Assembly (NCBI GenBank): GCA_963763015.1
Contig: CAVXML010000011.1
Coordinates: 496,001 to 560,000 of the forward strand
DNA length: 64,000 nt
Origin: Fodinibacter sp963763015
GTDB taxonomy: Bacteria; Actinomycetota; Actinomycetes; Actinomycetales; Dermatophilaceae
Direction of reading: 5' to 3'
Positions within the stretch are counted from its first letter, which is position 1. Every line of letters starts with the position of its first letter. The notes below the pieces were generated by a model. That model worked only from the letters and a program-made list of their open reading frames with translations. It was not told the origin of the DNA and did no database searches. Shown one piece after another: positions 44,889 to 52,947 of the stretch. The position numbers were made by a program, and so were the translations under genes.

Positions 44889-45164
44889 TCAGCCGTCGGG
44901 CGGGTCGGGCGGGAACGTCGAGCGGAGTGCCGCCGACAGCGACTCCTGGTCGACGGCGAGGCCTCGTGCGGCCCGCGCCCCGACGGCGAGGCCGAGGATG
45001 TACGAGCCCACCGGTGCCATGGGGCGGGCGAAGCCGTGCGCGATGTCCCTGCTCAGGCCGTGGATGGCCGTGACGTCGACGTCAGCGGGGTCGACGCCCA
45101 CCGCCTGGCACGCCTGCGTGACCCACGCGTGCCACTGCTCCTCTGCTGCGCCGAGGTCCGTCAT
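44889..45164 (-). CDS. DUF6457-like small protein
   Basis: 91 aa helical protein: EEQWHAWVTQACQAVGVDPADVDVTAIHGLSRDIAHGFARPMAPV then a glycine-rich helix (residues ~52-68). It matches the DUF6457 family, which is often encoded beside molybdopterin cofactor genes. Here it lies seven bases after narI on the same strand, supporting a role linked to molybdenum enzymes. No catalytic residues are evident. Confidence 0.7.
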   Translation of the reverse strand: MTDLGAAEEQWHAWVTQACQAVGVDPADVDVTAIHGLSRDIAHGFARPMAPVGSYILGLAVGARAARGLAVDQESLSAALRSTFPPDPPDG

Positions 45165-45171
45165 CGAACCG

Positions 45172-45921
45172 TCACTTCCTCTCGAGCTCGGAGCGTTCCC
45201 AGCCGCGGCGCGGTGCCCGGTTCACGGTCGCGCTCGACGGCTGCTCGTCACGCGAGCGGTAGACCAGGTAGGGCCTGGTCAGGTAGCCGAGCGGCGCCGA
45301 GAACACGTGGACGAGCCGGGTGAACGGCCACATCGCGAAGAGGAGGAAGGCGAGGAAGGCGTGCGCCTGGAACCCGAACGGCGCCTCGGCCATGAGCTCC
45401 GGCTGGGGGCTGAGGGCGAAGATGCTCCTGAACCACGGCGAGACCCCGTCGCGGTAGTTGTACTCGCCGCCGAAGTGGAAGACGCTCCCCGCGATCGTGT
45501 TCCAGATGCCGAGCACGATCACCGCCCCCAGGACGAGGTACATCACCTTGTCGTTCGTCGTCGTGGCCCTGAAGACCGGGCCGGTGGTGCGCCGGCGGTA
45601 GACGAGGATGGCGAGACCCACCACGGCCGCGACGCCCGCCGGGATGCCGCCCACGAGCGCGAGCGTGTGGTACGCGGACCGGCTGAGGCCCACGGCATCC
45701 GTGACGGACTGCGGGACGAGCAGACCCATCACGTGGCCGAGGACGACGCCCAGCATCCCGAAGTGGAACAGGGGGCTGCCGATGCGCAGCAGCCGGTCCT
45801 CGTAGAGCTGGCTGGAGCGGGTGGTCCAGCCGAACTTGTCGTACCGGTACCGCCACACGTGGCCGGCGACGAAGACGGCGAGGCACACGTACGGGAAGAT
45901 GACCCACAGGAACGTGCTCAT
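45172..45921 (-). CDS. narI: Respiratory nitrate reductase, gamma subunit
   Basis: Membrane cytochrome b subunit, 249 aa, five helices, oxidising menaquinol for nitrate reduction. The four heme ligands His53, His63, His187 and His205 are present at almost the same positions as in E. coli NarI. C-terminus is basic and cytoplasmic. ATG overlaps the narJ stop. Confidence 0.96.
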   Translation of the reverse strand: MSTFLWVIFPYVCLAVFVAGHVWRYRYDKFGWTTRSSQLYEDRLLRIGSPLFHFGMLGVVLGHVMGLLVPQSVTDAVGLSRSAYHTLALVGGIPAGVAAVVGLAILVYRRRTTGPVFRATTTNDKVMYLVLGAVIVLGIWNTIAGSVFHFGGEYNYRDGVSPWFRSIFALSPQPELMAEAPFGFQAHAFLAFLLFAMWPFTRLVHVFSAPLGYLTRPYLVYRSRDEQPSSATVNRAPRRGWERSELERK

Positions 45922-46637
45922 CGGGGGGCTCCAACCGGGATCGTGGTGCCGAGCAGGGCGGTCGTGTCGGCAGGTTCCGGTCGCGGGTTGAGGCGCGGGT
46001 CGACGGCGTACGGCTCGAGCCCGACCTCCTCCTGCGGCGGCCCCTGCGCGACGAGCCGGGCGAGGGCCTCCTCGTCGTCGCCGTCGAGCACCGGAAGCGT
46101 GGTCCGCAGCGCCTCGAGCACGGGCAGCCAGGGCGAGTCACGCCGCGCGAGGCCGGCCCGCAGCACCTCGATGCCGACGCGGTGCCGGGTGAGGAGCGCC
46201 CAGGCGGTGGCTCCGTCCTGGAGGGCACCGAACTCGAGGACGACGCACAGGTGGTCGGGCAGCTCGACGTCGATGTCGAAGTCCGCTCCCGCACGCCGGT
46301 AGGCCTGCGTGAACTCCACGAGCGCCACGCCCCGGCGCCGGGTGTCCCCGTGGGTGAAGTACGTGAGGTGGAGCGAGCACCGGCGCGTGACGTCGAAGGT
46401 GTCGACGTACTCCTGCTGGAGCACGCGCAGGTCACCATCGGCCAGCCGGTCGAGGAAGGACAGCAGGAGGTCGCGTTGCGCGGCCGGCAGCGCGGTCACG
46501 ACGTCACGCAGCAACGGCACGCGCTCGACGAGCACCTCGTCGGGGTAGTCGAGGAGCAGCGAGACGACCTGCCAGGTCGCCGCCAGCGCGGCATCCTCTG
46601 TCTCCGGGCGGGAGTCCCGGTGCCGGCGCCACCTCAT
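45918..46637 (-). CDS. narJ: Nitrate reductase assembly chaperone NarJ
   Basis: 239 aa cytoplasmic chaperone (TorD/NarJ fold) needed for molybdenum cofactor insertion into NarG and membrane attachment. Conserved LLLDYPDE near residue 27-34, EYVDTFDVTRRCSLHLTYFTHGDTRRRGVAL (~76-106) and the C-terminal Pro-rich tail. Overlaps narH and narI by four bases each. Confidence 0.94.
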   Translation of the reverse strand: MRWRRHRDSRPETEDAALAATWQVVSLLLDYPDEVLVERVPLLRDVVTALPAAQRDLLLSFLDRLADGDLRVLQQEYVDTFDVTRRCSLHLTYFTHGDTRRRGVALVEFTQAYRRAGADFDIDVELPDHLCVVLEFGALQDGATAWALLTRHRVGIEVLRAGLARRDSPWLPVLEALRTTLPVLDGDDEEALARLVAQGPPQEEVGLEPYAVDPRLNPRPEPADTTALLGTTIPVGAPR

Positions 46638-48283
46638 CGGGAGCCGTCCGAGTCCTCGGGGAAGAGCCCCTCGGGCATCCCTCGGCCGTCCCAGTTGAGC
46701 AGGTTGACCCGGCCCCGCTTGTCACCGCCGGTGGCGAGCGTGTCGCCGGTCTGCCGCTGTTGGAGCATCTGGAAGTTCTCCACCGCCACGGGGGTCGGCA
46801 GCCCAGAGCCCTCGCCGAAGACGTCCTGCTGCCCGCCCCCGTAGTCCGAGACGGCGCACTCCGTCGCGAGCTCCTCGAGGGAGTGCGCCTGCTCGGCGTG
46901 AGCGGTGGGGATGACGTAGCGCTCCTCGTACTTGGCGATGGCGAGCAGCCGGAACATCTCGTACATCTCCTCACCGCCCATGCCGACCGACGCCGGGATC
47001 TCGTCGCGAGGGTCGCGGCCGAGGTTGATGTCCCGCATGTACGACCGCATCGCGGCGAGCTTCTTGAGCACCCCCTCGACCGGGACGACGTCACCGGCGG
47101 TGAAGAGGTTCGCGAGGTACTCGACGGGGATGCGCAGCGCGTCGATCGCCCCGAAGAGGTTGTCGTGGTTCTCGGCGTCGTGACCGGTCTCCTTGATGAC
47201 GTCGACGACGGGGGAGAGCGGCGGGATGTACCAGACCATCGGCATGGTGCGGTACTCCGGGTGCAGTGGAAGCGCGACCCGGTAGTCCAGGATCAGGCGC
47301 TTGACCGGGCTCCGACGGGCCGCCTCGACCCAGTCCCCGGGGATGCCGGCGTGCTCGGCCTCGCGGCGCACGTCCGGGTCCTCCGGGTCGAGGAACACGT
47401 CGAGCTGGGCCCTGTAGAGGTCCTGGTCGTCCTCGACGGCGGCCGCCTCGAGCACCTTGTCGGCGTCGTAGAGCACGAGCCCGATGTAGCGCAGCCGCCC
47501 GACGCAGGTCTCGGAGCAGACGGTCGGGATGCCCACCTCGACCCTCGGGTAGCAGAAGGTGCACTTCTCGGCCTTGCCGGTCTTGTGGTTGAAGTACACC
47601 TTCTTGTAGGGGCACCCGGTGATGCACATGCGCCAGCCGCGGCAGCGGTCCTGGTCGACGAGGACGATGCCGTCCTCCGCCCGCTTGTAGATCGCGCCGC
47701 TCGGACACGACGCGGCGCACGAGGGGTTGAGGCAGTGCTCGCAGATGCGCGGCAGGTAGAACATGAAGGTCTGCTCGAACTCCATTCGGACCTTGTCCTC
47801 CATCCCCTTCAGCATGACGTCGTTGGCCGCGTGCTCGCGTGAGCCGCCGAGGTCGTCGTCCCAGTTCGCGCTCCAGGAGATGTTGACCGGCTTGCCCGAG
47901 ATGAGCGAGTACGGCCTCGCCACGGGGAAGTTCTTCTGCGCAGGGGCGTTGAGCAACGTCTCGTAGTCGTAAGTCCAGGGCTCGTAGTAGTCCGAGATCG
48001 ACGGCATCTTCGGGTTGCTGAAGATCGTCAGCAGCTTTCTGAGCCGGCCGCCGGCGCGCAGCGACAGCCGGCCGTTGCGAGCCACCCACCCGCCCTGCCA
48101 CTCGTCCTGGTCCTCGTAGCCGCGGGGGTAGCCGAGGCCCGGTCGGGTCTCGACGTTGTTGAACCACACGTACTCGGTGCCGGCCCGGTTCGTCCACGCC
48201 TGCTTGCACGTGACCGAGCAGGTGTGGCACCCGATGCACTTGTCGAGGTTCATGACCATCGCCAGCTGGGCCATGACGCGCAT
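46634..48283 (-). CDS. narH: Respiratory nitrate reductase, beta subunit
   Basis: 549 aa electron-transfer subunit. First ferredoxin-like cluster Cys16, Cys19, Cys22 and Cys26 (CIGCHTCSVTC); further cysteine groups in ICEHCLNPSCAASCPSG, the CRGWRMCITGCP motif in which Trp replaces one Cys (the [3Fe-4S] centre typical of NarH), and CTFCYPRVEVGIPTVCSETC. Start ATG 48283 shares its last base region with the narG stop; a second ATG nine bases later is possible. Confidence 0.96.
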   Translation of the reverse strand: MRVMAQLAMVMNLDKCIGCHTCSVTCKQAWTNRAGTEYVWFNNVETRPGLGYPRGYEDQDEWQGGWVARNGRLSLRAGGRLRKLLTIFSNPKMPSISDYYEPWTYDYETLLNAPAQKNFPVARPYSLISGKPVNISWSANWDDDLGGSREHAANDVMLKGMEDKVRMEFEQTFMFYLPRICEHCLNPSCAASCPSGAIYKRAEDGIVLVDQDRCRGWRMCITGCPYKKVYFNHKTGKAEKCTFCYPRVEVGIPTVCSETCVGRLRYIGLVLYDADKVLEAAAVEDDQDLYRAQLDVFLDPEDPDVRREAEHAGIPGDWVEAARRSPVKRLILDYRVALPLHPEYRTMPMVWYIPPLSPVVDVIKETGHDAENHDNLFGAIDALRIPVEYLANLFTAGDVVPVEGVLKKLAAMRSYMRDINLGRDPRDEIPASVGMGGEEMYEMFRLLAIAKYEERYVIPTAHAEQAHSLEELATECAVSDYGGGQQDVFGEGSGLPTPVAVENFQMLQQRQTGDTLATGGDKRGRVNLLNWDGRGMPEGLFPEDSDGSR

Positions 48284-51200
48284 CAGTACACCACCTCCGC
48301 GGTGCGCTTGCGGATCATCGTGACCTCGTCACGGTTGTTACCCGTCGGCCCGATGTAGTTGAAGAAGTAGGCGAACTGCGCGTAGCCGCCGATCAGGTGG
48401 CTCGGCTTCATCATGATCCGGGTGAGGGAGTTGTGGATGCCGCCGCGACGTCCGTCACGCTCGGTGAGGGGCACGTCGATGAGCCGGTCCTGGGCGTGGT
48501 GCATGTAGACGGTGCCCTCCGGCATCCGGTGCGAGACGATCGCACGCGCCGCAACGACTCCGTTGCGGTTCACGGCCTCGACCCAGTCGTTGTCGCCGAC
48601 CCCGATCTTCTCGGCGTCGATGTCGGACAGCCAGATGGTCTGGCCACCGCGCGAGAGGCTGAGCATGAAGAGGTTGTCCTGGTACTCGCTGTGGATCGAC
48701 CACTTGTTGTGGGGGGTGAGGTACCGCACCGAGACGCCGAGAGCGTTCTGCTCGCCGAGAGCCGTCTCACCGAACAGCTCGGTCATGTTCAGCGGTGGCC
48801 GGTAGACCGGGAGGGCCTCTCCCATCCCGAGGATCCAGTCGTGGTCGAGGTAGAACTGCTGGCGCCCGGTGAGGGTGTGGAACGGCTTGAGCCGCTCGAT
48901 GTTGATCGTGAACGGCGCGTATCGTCGCCCGCCGCTCTCCGAGCCCGACCACTCCGGCGACGTGATGACCGGCACCGGCGCGACCTGGGTGTCGGCGAAG
49001 GTGATCTGTTTTCCCTCGTGCTCGGCAGCGAGGTCGTGCAGCGTTGTGCCCGTGCGCTTCTCGACGTTCTTGAACCCGTGGGTCGCGAGGTGGCCGTTGG
49101 TCGTCCCCGACAGGTGCAGGATCGCGTCCGCGACGTGGATGTCCGTGAGGAGCCGGGGCTGGCCGTCGCCTGCGCCGCCGCGTGCCACGCCGTTGCGCGT
49201 TCGCAGGATGCCGATCTCGCGCTTGACGTCGTACGGCACCCCCTTGGTGAGCATGCCGACCGACTCCATGAGCGGGCCGATCGAGGTCATCTTGTCGTAG
49301 ATGGCGGCGTAGTCGCGCTCGGCGACGGCGAGAACGGGCAGCGTCCTTCCCGGCACCGGCTCGACCTCTCCGGTCCTCCAGTCCCGGACCACCCCGTGGA
49401 CCGTGGCCATGGCCTCCGGGGTGTCGTGCCAGAGCGGTTTGGCGACCACGTCGCGGCGGGTGCCGAGGTGGTCGGCGGCGAGCTCGGAGAACCTCTTGGC
49501 GACTGCCTTCCACGCCTCCCAGTCGGTCTTCGACTGCCACGGCGGCGAGATGGCCGGGTTGAAGGAGTGCACGAACGGGTGCATGTCGGTGGTGTTGAGG
49601 TCGTGCTTCTCGTACCACGTGGCGGCCGGCAGGACGACGTCCGAGAAGAGCGTCGAGCTGGTCATCCGGAAGTCGATCGTCATGAGCAGGTCGAGCTTGC
49701 CCTCGGGCGCCTGGTCCGGCCATCGGATGCCGGCGGGGCGCTTCTCCGGCGGGGCCTGCTCCGCGGTCACCGCGTTGTCGGTGCCGAGCAGGTGCTTGAG
49801 GAAGTACTCGTTCCCCTTGGCGCTCGAGCCGAGCAGGTTGGCTCGCCACAGGCTGAGGATCCGGGGGTGGTTCTCCTCCGCCTCCGGATCATCCACGGCG
49901 AACTTCAGTGCGCCGGACTTGAGCTGGTCGACGACGTAGTCAGCGGGCGCAACGCCTGCGGCATCGGCCTCGTCGGCGAGCACCAGGCTGCTGCGGTTGA
50001 ACGTGGGGTAGCTCGGGGTCCAGCCCAGGCGCACCGACTGGGCGAGGAGGTCCATGACGCCCTTCCCGGCGAAGACCCCTGTGCCGGCATCCACGTCGTC
50101 GGCGGTGAAGGTGTCGTAGCGGTACTGGCTCGTGTTGACGTACCAGTAGGCGGTCTGGTTCATGTGCCGCGGCGGCCGCTGCCAGTCGAGCGCGAACGCC
50201 ATGTGCTGGAAACCCATGATCGGCCGGATCTTCTCCTGGCCCACGTAGTGCGCCCAGCCGCCGCCGTTGCGCCCCTGGCACCCGGTGATCGAGGTGAGCA
50301 CGAGCATCGCCCGGTAGATCTGGTCTGAGTGGAACCAGTGGTTGGTGCCCGCGCCCATGAGGATCATGCCGCGCCCGCCCGTGTCGATGGCGTTCTGCGC
50401 CCACTCGCGGGCCAGCCGCACGACCTGCTCGGCCGGGACGGAGGTGATCTCCTCCTGCCACGCGGGGGTCGCCGGGGTCGAGGGGTCGTCGTAGTCGGCC
50501 GGCCACGTGCCCGGCATCCCGTCGCGGTGCACGCCGTACTGCGCCAGCATGAGGTCCAGGACCGTCGTGACGAGACGCCCACCGATCCGGCGTACCGGCA
50601 CCCCGCGGGACACGTGCGTGACCCTGCCGTCGAGGGCGTCGAACCGGGGGAGGCGGACCAGCGCGGTCTCTGTCGCCGCGCCGTGCAGGGTGAGCACGGG
50701 GTCGATGTCCGCGAGGTCGAGGTTCCAGCGGCCCCAGCCCTCCTCCCCGTAGCGGAACCCGATCGAGCCGTTCGGGATGGCGACGTCACCGGTGCGCGCG
50801 TCGAGCACCGCCGGCTTCCACATGGCGTTCTCCGAGGTGCTCTCCGGGATGTCGAGGTCGCCCGCGACGAGGTACTTGCCCGGCCGGTGGGCCGGCCCGT
50901 CACCCTCCGGTTCGAGCGCCACGAGGAACGGCAGGTCGGTGTACTGCTGGTTGTAGCGGGTGAAGAAGTCGACCTGCGAGTCGACGAAGAACTCCTTGAG
51001 GATCACATGGCCCATCGCCATCGCGAGCGCGCCGTCGGTCCCGGGGGCCGCCGCCACCCACTCGTCGGCGAACTTGACGTTCTCGGCGTAGTCCGGTGAG
51101 ACGGCGACGACCTTCTGGCCGCGGTAGCGCGCCTCGGTCATCCAGTGCGCGTCGGGCGTGCGGGTCAGCGGGACGTTCGAGCCCCACATGAAGAGGTACC

Positions 51201-51972
51201 CGGCATCCCACCAGTCGCCGGACTCGGGCACGTCGGTCTGGTCGCCGAACATCTGCGGCGACGCGTTGGGCAGGTCGGCGTACCAGTCGTAGAACGAGAG
51301 CATCGGTGCGCCGATGAGCTCGAGGAAGCGTGCGCCGGAGGCATAGGACACCGGCGACATGGCCGGGATCGGGGAGAAGCCGGCGATCCGGTCGGGGCCC
51401 CACCGCTTCACCGTGTACACGTGGGCCGCGGCGACGAGGTCGACGACCTCCTCCCAGGTGGAGCGGACGAGACCGCCCTTGCCGCGGGCCGACTTGTAGC
51501 GGTGGGCCTTCTCGGGGTCCTGGACGATGGACGCCCAGGCGAGCACCGGGTCGCCACCGACCGCGCGGCGCGCCTCCCGGAACATCTCGAGCAGCACCCC
51601 ACGCACATAGGGGTAGCGGACCCGCGTGGGGGAGTAGGTGTACCAGGAGAAGGCCGCCCCGCGAGGGCACCCCCGCGGCTCGTACTCGGGTCGGTCGGCA
51701 CCGGTCGACGGGTAGTCCGTCTGCTGCGCCTCCCACGTGATGATGCCGTCCTTGACGTAGACCTTCCACGAGCAGGACCCGGTGCAGTTGACACCGTGGG
51801 TGCTGCGCACGACCTTGTCGTGGCTCCAGCGGTCGCGGTAGAAGGCGTCGCCCGCTCGCCCGCCGGTGGCATGGATGGACCGCCTGTCCTCGGAGACCTC
51901 CGACCGGGTGAAGAAGCGGCGGGTGCCGACGAGCGCGTCGGTCAGCGGTCCGTCGAGGCGGGCGGTGCTCAT
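48283..51972 (-). CDS. narG: Respiratory nitrate reductase, alpha subunit
   Basis: Catalytic molybdenum subunit, 1229 aa, cytoplasmic face of the membrane. FS0 cluster ligands His59, Cys63, Cys67 and Cys102 (HGVNCTGSCSW and GCPRG), and the molybdenum-ligand aspartate at Asp227 in SFYDWYADLP. GDQTDVPESGDWWD and WGSNVPLTRTPDAHW are also conserved. Reduces nitrate to nitrite with electrons from menaquinol. Length normal; no twin-arginine leader beyond the remnant typical of NarG. Overlaps the regulator gene by four bases, so they are probably one transcript. Confidence 0.97.
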   Translation of the reverse strand: MSTARLDGPLTDALVGTRRFFTRSEVSEDRRSIHATGGRAGDAFYRDRWSHDKVVRSTHGVNCTGSCSWKVYVKDGIITWEAQQTDYPSTGADRPEYEPRGCPRGAAFSWYTYSPTRVRYPYVRGVLLEMFREARRAVGGDPVLAWASIVQDPEKAHRYKSARGKGGLVRSTWEEVVDLVAAAHVYTVKRWGPDRIAGFSPIPAMSPVSYASGARFLELIGAPMLSFYDWYADLPNASPQMFGDQTDVPESGDWWDAGYLFMWGSNVPLTRTPDAHWMTEARYRGQKVVAVSPDYAENVKFADEWVAAAPGTDGALAMAMGHVILKEFFVDSQVDFFTRYNQQYTDLPFLVALEPEGDGPAHRPGKYLVAGDLDIPESTSENAMWKPAVLDARTGDVAIPNGSIGFRYGEEGWGRWNLDLADIDPVLTLHGAATETALVRLPRFDALDGRVTHVSRGVPVRRIGGRLVTTVLDLMLAQYGVHRDGMPGTWPADYDDPSTPATPAWQEEITSVPAEQVVRLAREWAQNAIDTGGRGMILMGAGTNHWFHSDQIYRAMLVLTSITGCQGRNGGGWAHYVGQEKIRPIMGFQHMAFALDWQRPPRHMNQTAYWYVNTSQYRYDTFTADDVDAGTGVFAGKGVMDLLAQSVRLGWTPSYPTFNRSSLVLADEADAAGVAPADYVVDQLKSGALKFAVDDPEAEENHPRILSLWRANLLGSSAKGNEYFLKHLLGTDNAVTAEQAPPEKRPAGIRWPDQAPEGKLDLLMTIDFRMTSSTLFSDVVLPAATWYEKHDLNTTDMHPFVHSFNPAISPPWQSKTDWEAWKAVAKRFSELAADHLGTRRDVVAKPLWHDTPEAMATVHGVVRDWRTGEVEPVPGRTLPVLAVAERDYAAIYDKMTSIGPLMESVGMLTKGVPYDVKREIGILRTRNGVARGGAGDGQPRLLTDIHVADAILHLSGTTNGHLATHGFKNVEKRTGTTLHDLAAEHEGKQITFADTQVAPVPVITSPEWSGSESGGRRYAPFTINIERLKPFHTLTGRQQFYLDHDWILGMGEALPVYRPPLNMTELFGETALGEQNALGVSVRYLTPHNKWSIHSEYQDNLFMLSLSRGGQTIWLSDIDAEKIGVGDNDWVEAVNRNGVVAARAIVSHRMPEGTVYMHHAQDRLIDVPLTERDGRRGGIHNSLTRIMMKPSHLIGGYAQFAYFFNYIGPTGNNRDEVTMIRKRTAEVVY

Positions 51973-52724
51973 GTCGACTCCTTCGAGGCGATGCTGCGGA
52001 AGGGCGTGGTGGTGCGGATGTGCGCGAGGCACGTGGTCTCGTCGACGAAGGGCTCGAGGCTGACCAGTGTGTTGTCCTCGCCCAACCGTGCCAGCGAACC
52101 CGCGATGAGGCCGCGGTGGATGCCGCAGACGACAGCGGGGTTGGCGCGCGCGAGGTCGAGGAACGGGCAGTGGACCAGCGTGACCTCGGCGGCGCGGCCC
52201 CCCTCGGACGTCCTGAGCTCCGGCGTGTAGCCCCACTCCTGGAGCACGTCGATCATCCGGGCCAGCTTGCCGAGCCAGCGACCGGGGGTGTCGGCCGGCG
52301 CCGAGCCCGGCTGGGCCGGCACGTGCTCCACCGCCCAGCGTCGACCGGCCTCCGCCGGGGTCACCGCCTGGCCGGACGCGCCGTCGGCGAGGGTCTGGGC
52401 CAGCAGGCCGCTGAGCAGCCTGAGGGAGTCGGCCTCGGCGCGGGTCTCCACCTCGTCGAGGGACCCTGGTGCCAGGGAGTAGACCTTGCGTGGTCGCCCG
52501 GCGCCGCCCTCGCGGCGCACCGCCGACTCGACGATGCCACTCGCCACGAGCTGGTCGAGGTGGAACCGCACGGTCGTGACGTGCAGACCGACCAGGGCGC
52601 CGAGCTCGGCCGCGGTGAACCCCGGCGTGGCGACCTCGCCGTCGGCGTGGGCGAGGACGTCGACGAGCCGGCGTCGCACGGGGGACGCGAGGAGTGACGC
52701 CACACTGGGGCCGCTCGTCGTCAT
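51969..52724 (-). CDS. HTH transcriptional regulator, ArsR/SufR-like with C-terminal cysteine domain
   Basis: 251 aa. Winged HTH in residues ~6-85 (FTAAELGALVGLHVTTVRFHLDQLVASGIV, GRPRKVYSL wing), then a helical linker and a C-terminal domain with only three cysteines, Cys186, Cys200 and Cys232, plus nearby His185 and His203. The pattern is like SufR-type regulators and recalls the nar repressor ArnR of corynebacteria, which has an iron-sulfur cluster; I infer an O2- or NO-labile cluster. It leads narGHJI in one transcript and faces narK. Two similar operator-like repeats lie in the divergent promoter region. Confidence 0.8.
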   Translation of the reverse strand: MTTSGPSVASLLASPVRRRLVDVLAHADGEVATPGFTAAELGALVGLHVTTVRFHLDQLVASGIVESAVRREGGAGRPRKVYSLAPGSLDEVETRAEADSLRLLSGLLAQTLADGASGQAVTPAEAGRRWAVEHVPAQPGSAPADTPGRWLGKLARMIDVLQEWGYTPELRTSEGGRAAEVTLVHCPFLDLARANPAVVCGIHRGLIAGSLARLGEDNTLVSLEPFVDETTCLAHIRTTTPFRSIASKEST

Positions 52725-52740
52725 CGCTCTCCCGACATTG

Positions 52741-52756
52741 GAGGAATGCGTTCCTC
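52741..52756. promoter_or_regulatory. Operator-like palindrome near the regulator/narGHJI promoter
   Basis: GAGGAA-TGCG-TTCCTC, six-base arms. It lies just downstream of a minus-strand -10-like TACGGT (52770-52775), about +7 to +22 of a predicted transcript for the regulator and nar genes. A related copy occurs at 52918-52933. Confidence 0.5.
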
Positions 52757-52875
52757 GCTCTCAGCCGACACCGTAACAGGTGCGAACCGGCACCGCACGA
52801 TGTCCGGTCGACCTGACGCACAGGGCTTTTCCGGTCTACTTCTGGTCGTAGTAGGTGAGCCTTCCCTTCCTAGCA

Positions 52876-52889
52876 GGCTCCGCGGAGCC
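52876..52889. promoter_or_regulatory. Perfect 14-bp palindrome in the narK promoter
   Basis: GGCTCCGCGGAGCC lies immediately upstream of a -10-like TAGCGT at 52894-52899. It occupies the space between -35 and -10, so a protein bound there would affect narK transcription directly. It may alternatively form a hairpin. Confidence 0.4.
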
Positions 52890-52893
52890 GGTG

Positions 52894-52933
52894 TAGCGTC
52901 GCTGCCGGGACGATTTAGAGGAATGCGCTCATC
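52894..52933 (+). promoter_or_regulatory. Candidate narK promoter with downstream operator half-match
   Basis: TAGCGT (52894-52899) is a candidate -10. The 16-base element at 52918-52933 (GAGGAATGCGCTCATC) shares ten leading bases with the palindrome at 52741-52756 and lies at about +12 to +27, the same relative place as in the opposite promoter. CGGAGGA before ATG 52948 is the ribosome site. Confidence 0.45.
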
Positions 52934-52947
52934 CAAACGGAGGACCG

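Noticed and set aside
48397..50328. Long plus-strand open frame opposite narG
   Set aside because: It mirrors the narG codons; its translation is Arg/Val/Asp-rich without any domain, as expected opposite a real GC-rich gene. The same applies to other long antisense frames across the men and nuo genes.
52851..52866. Partial IdeR/DtxR-like box upstream of narK (GTAGGTGAGCCTTCCC)
   Set aside because: Only one half resembles the iron-box consensus and the second half is too divergent to support an iron-regulated site.
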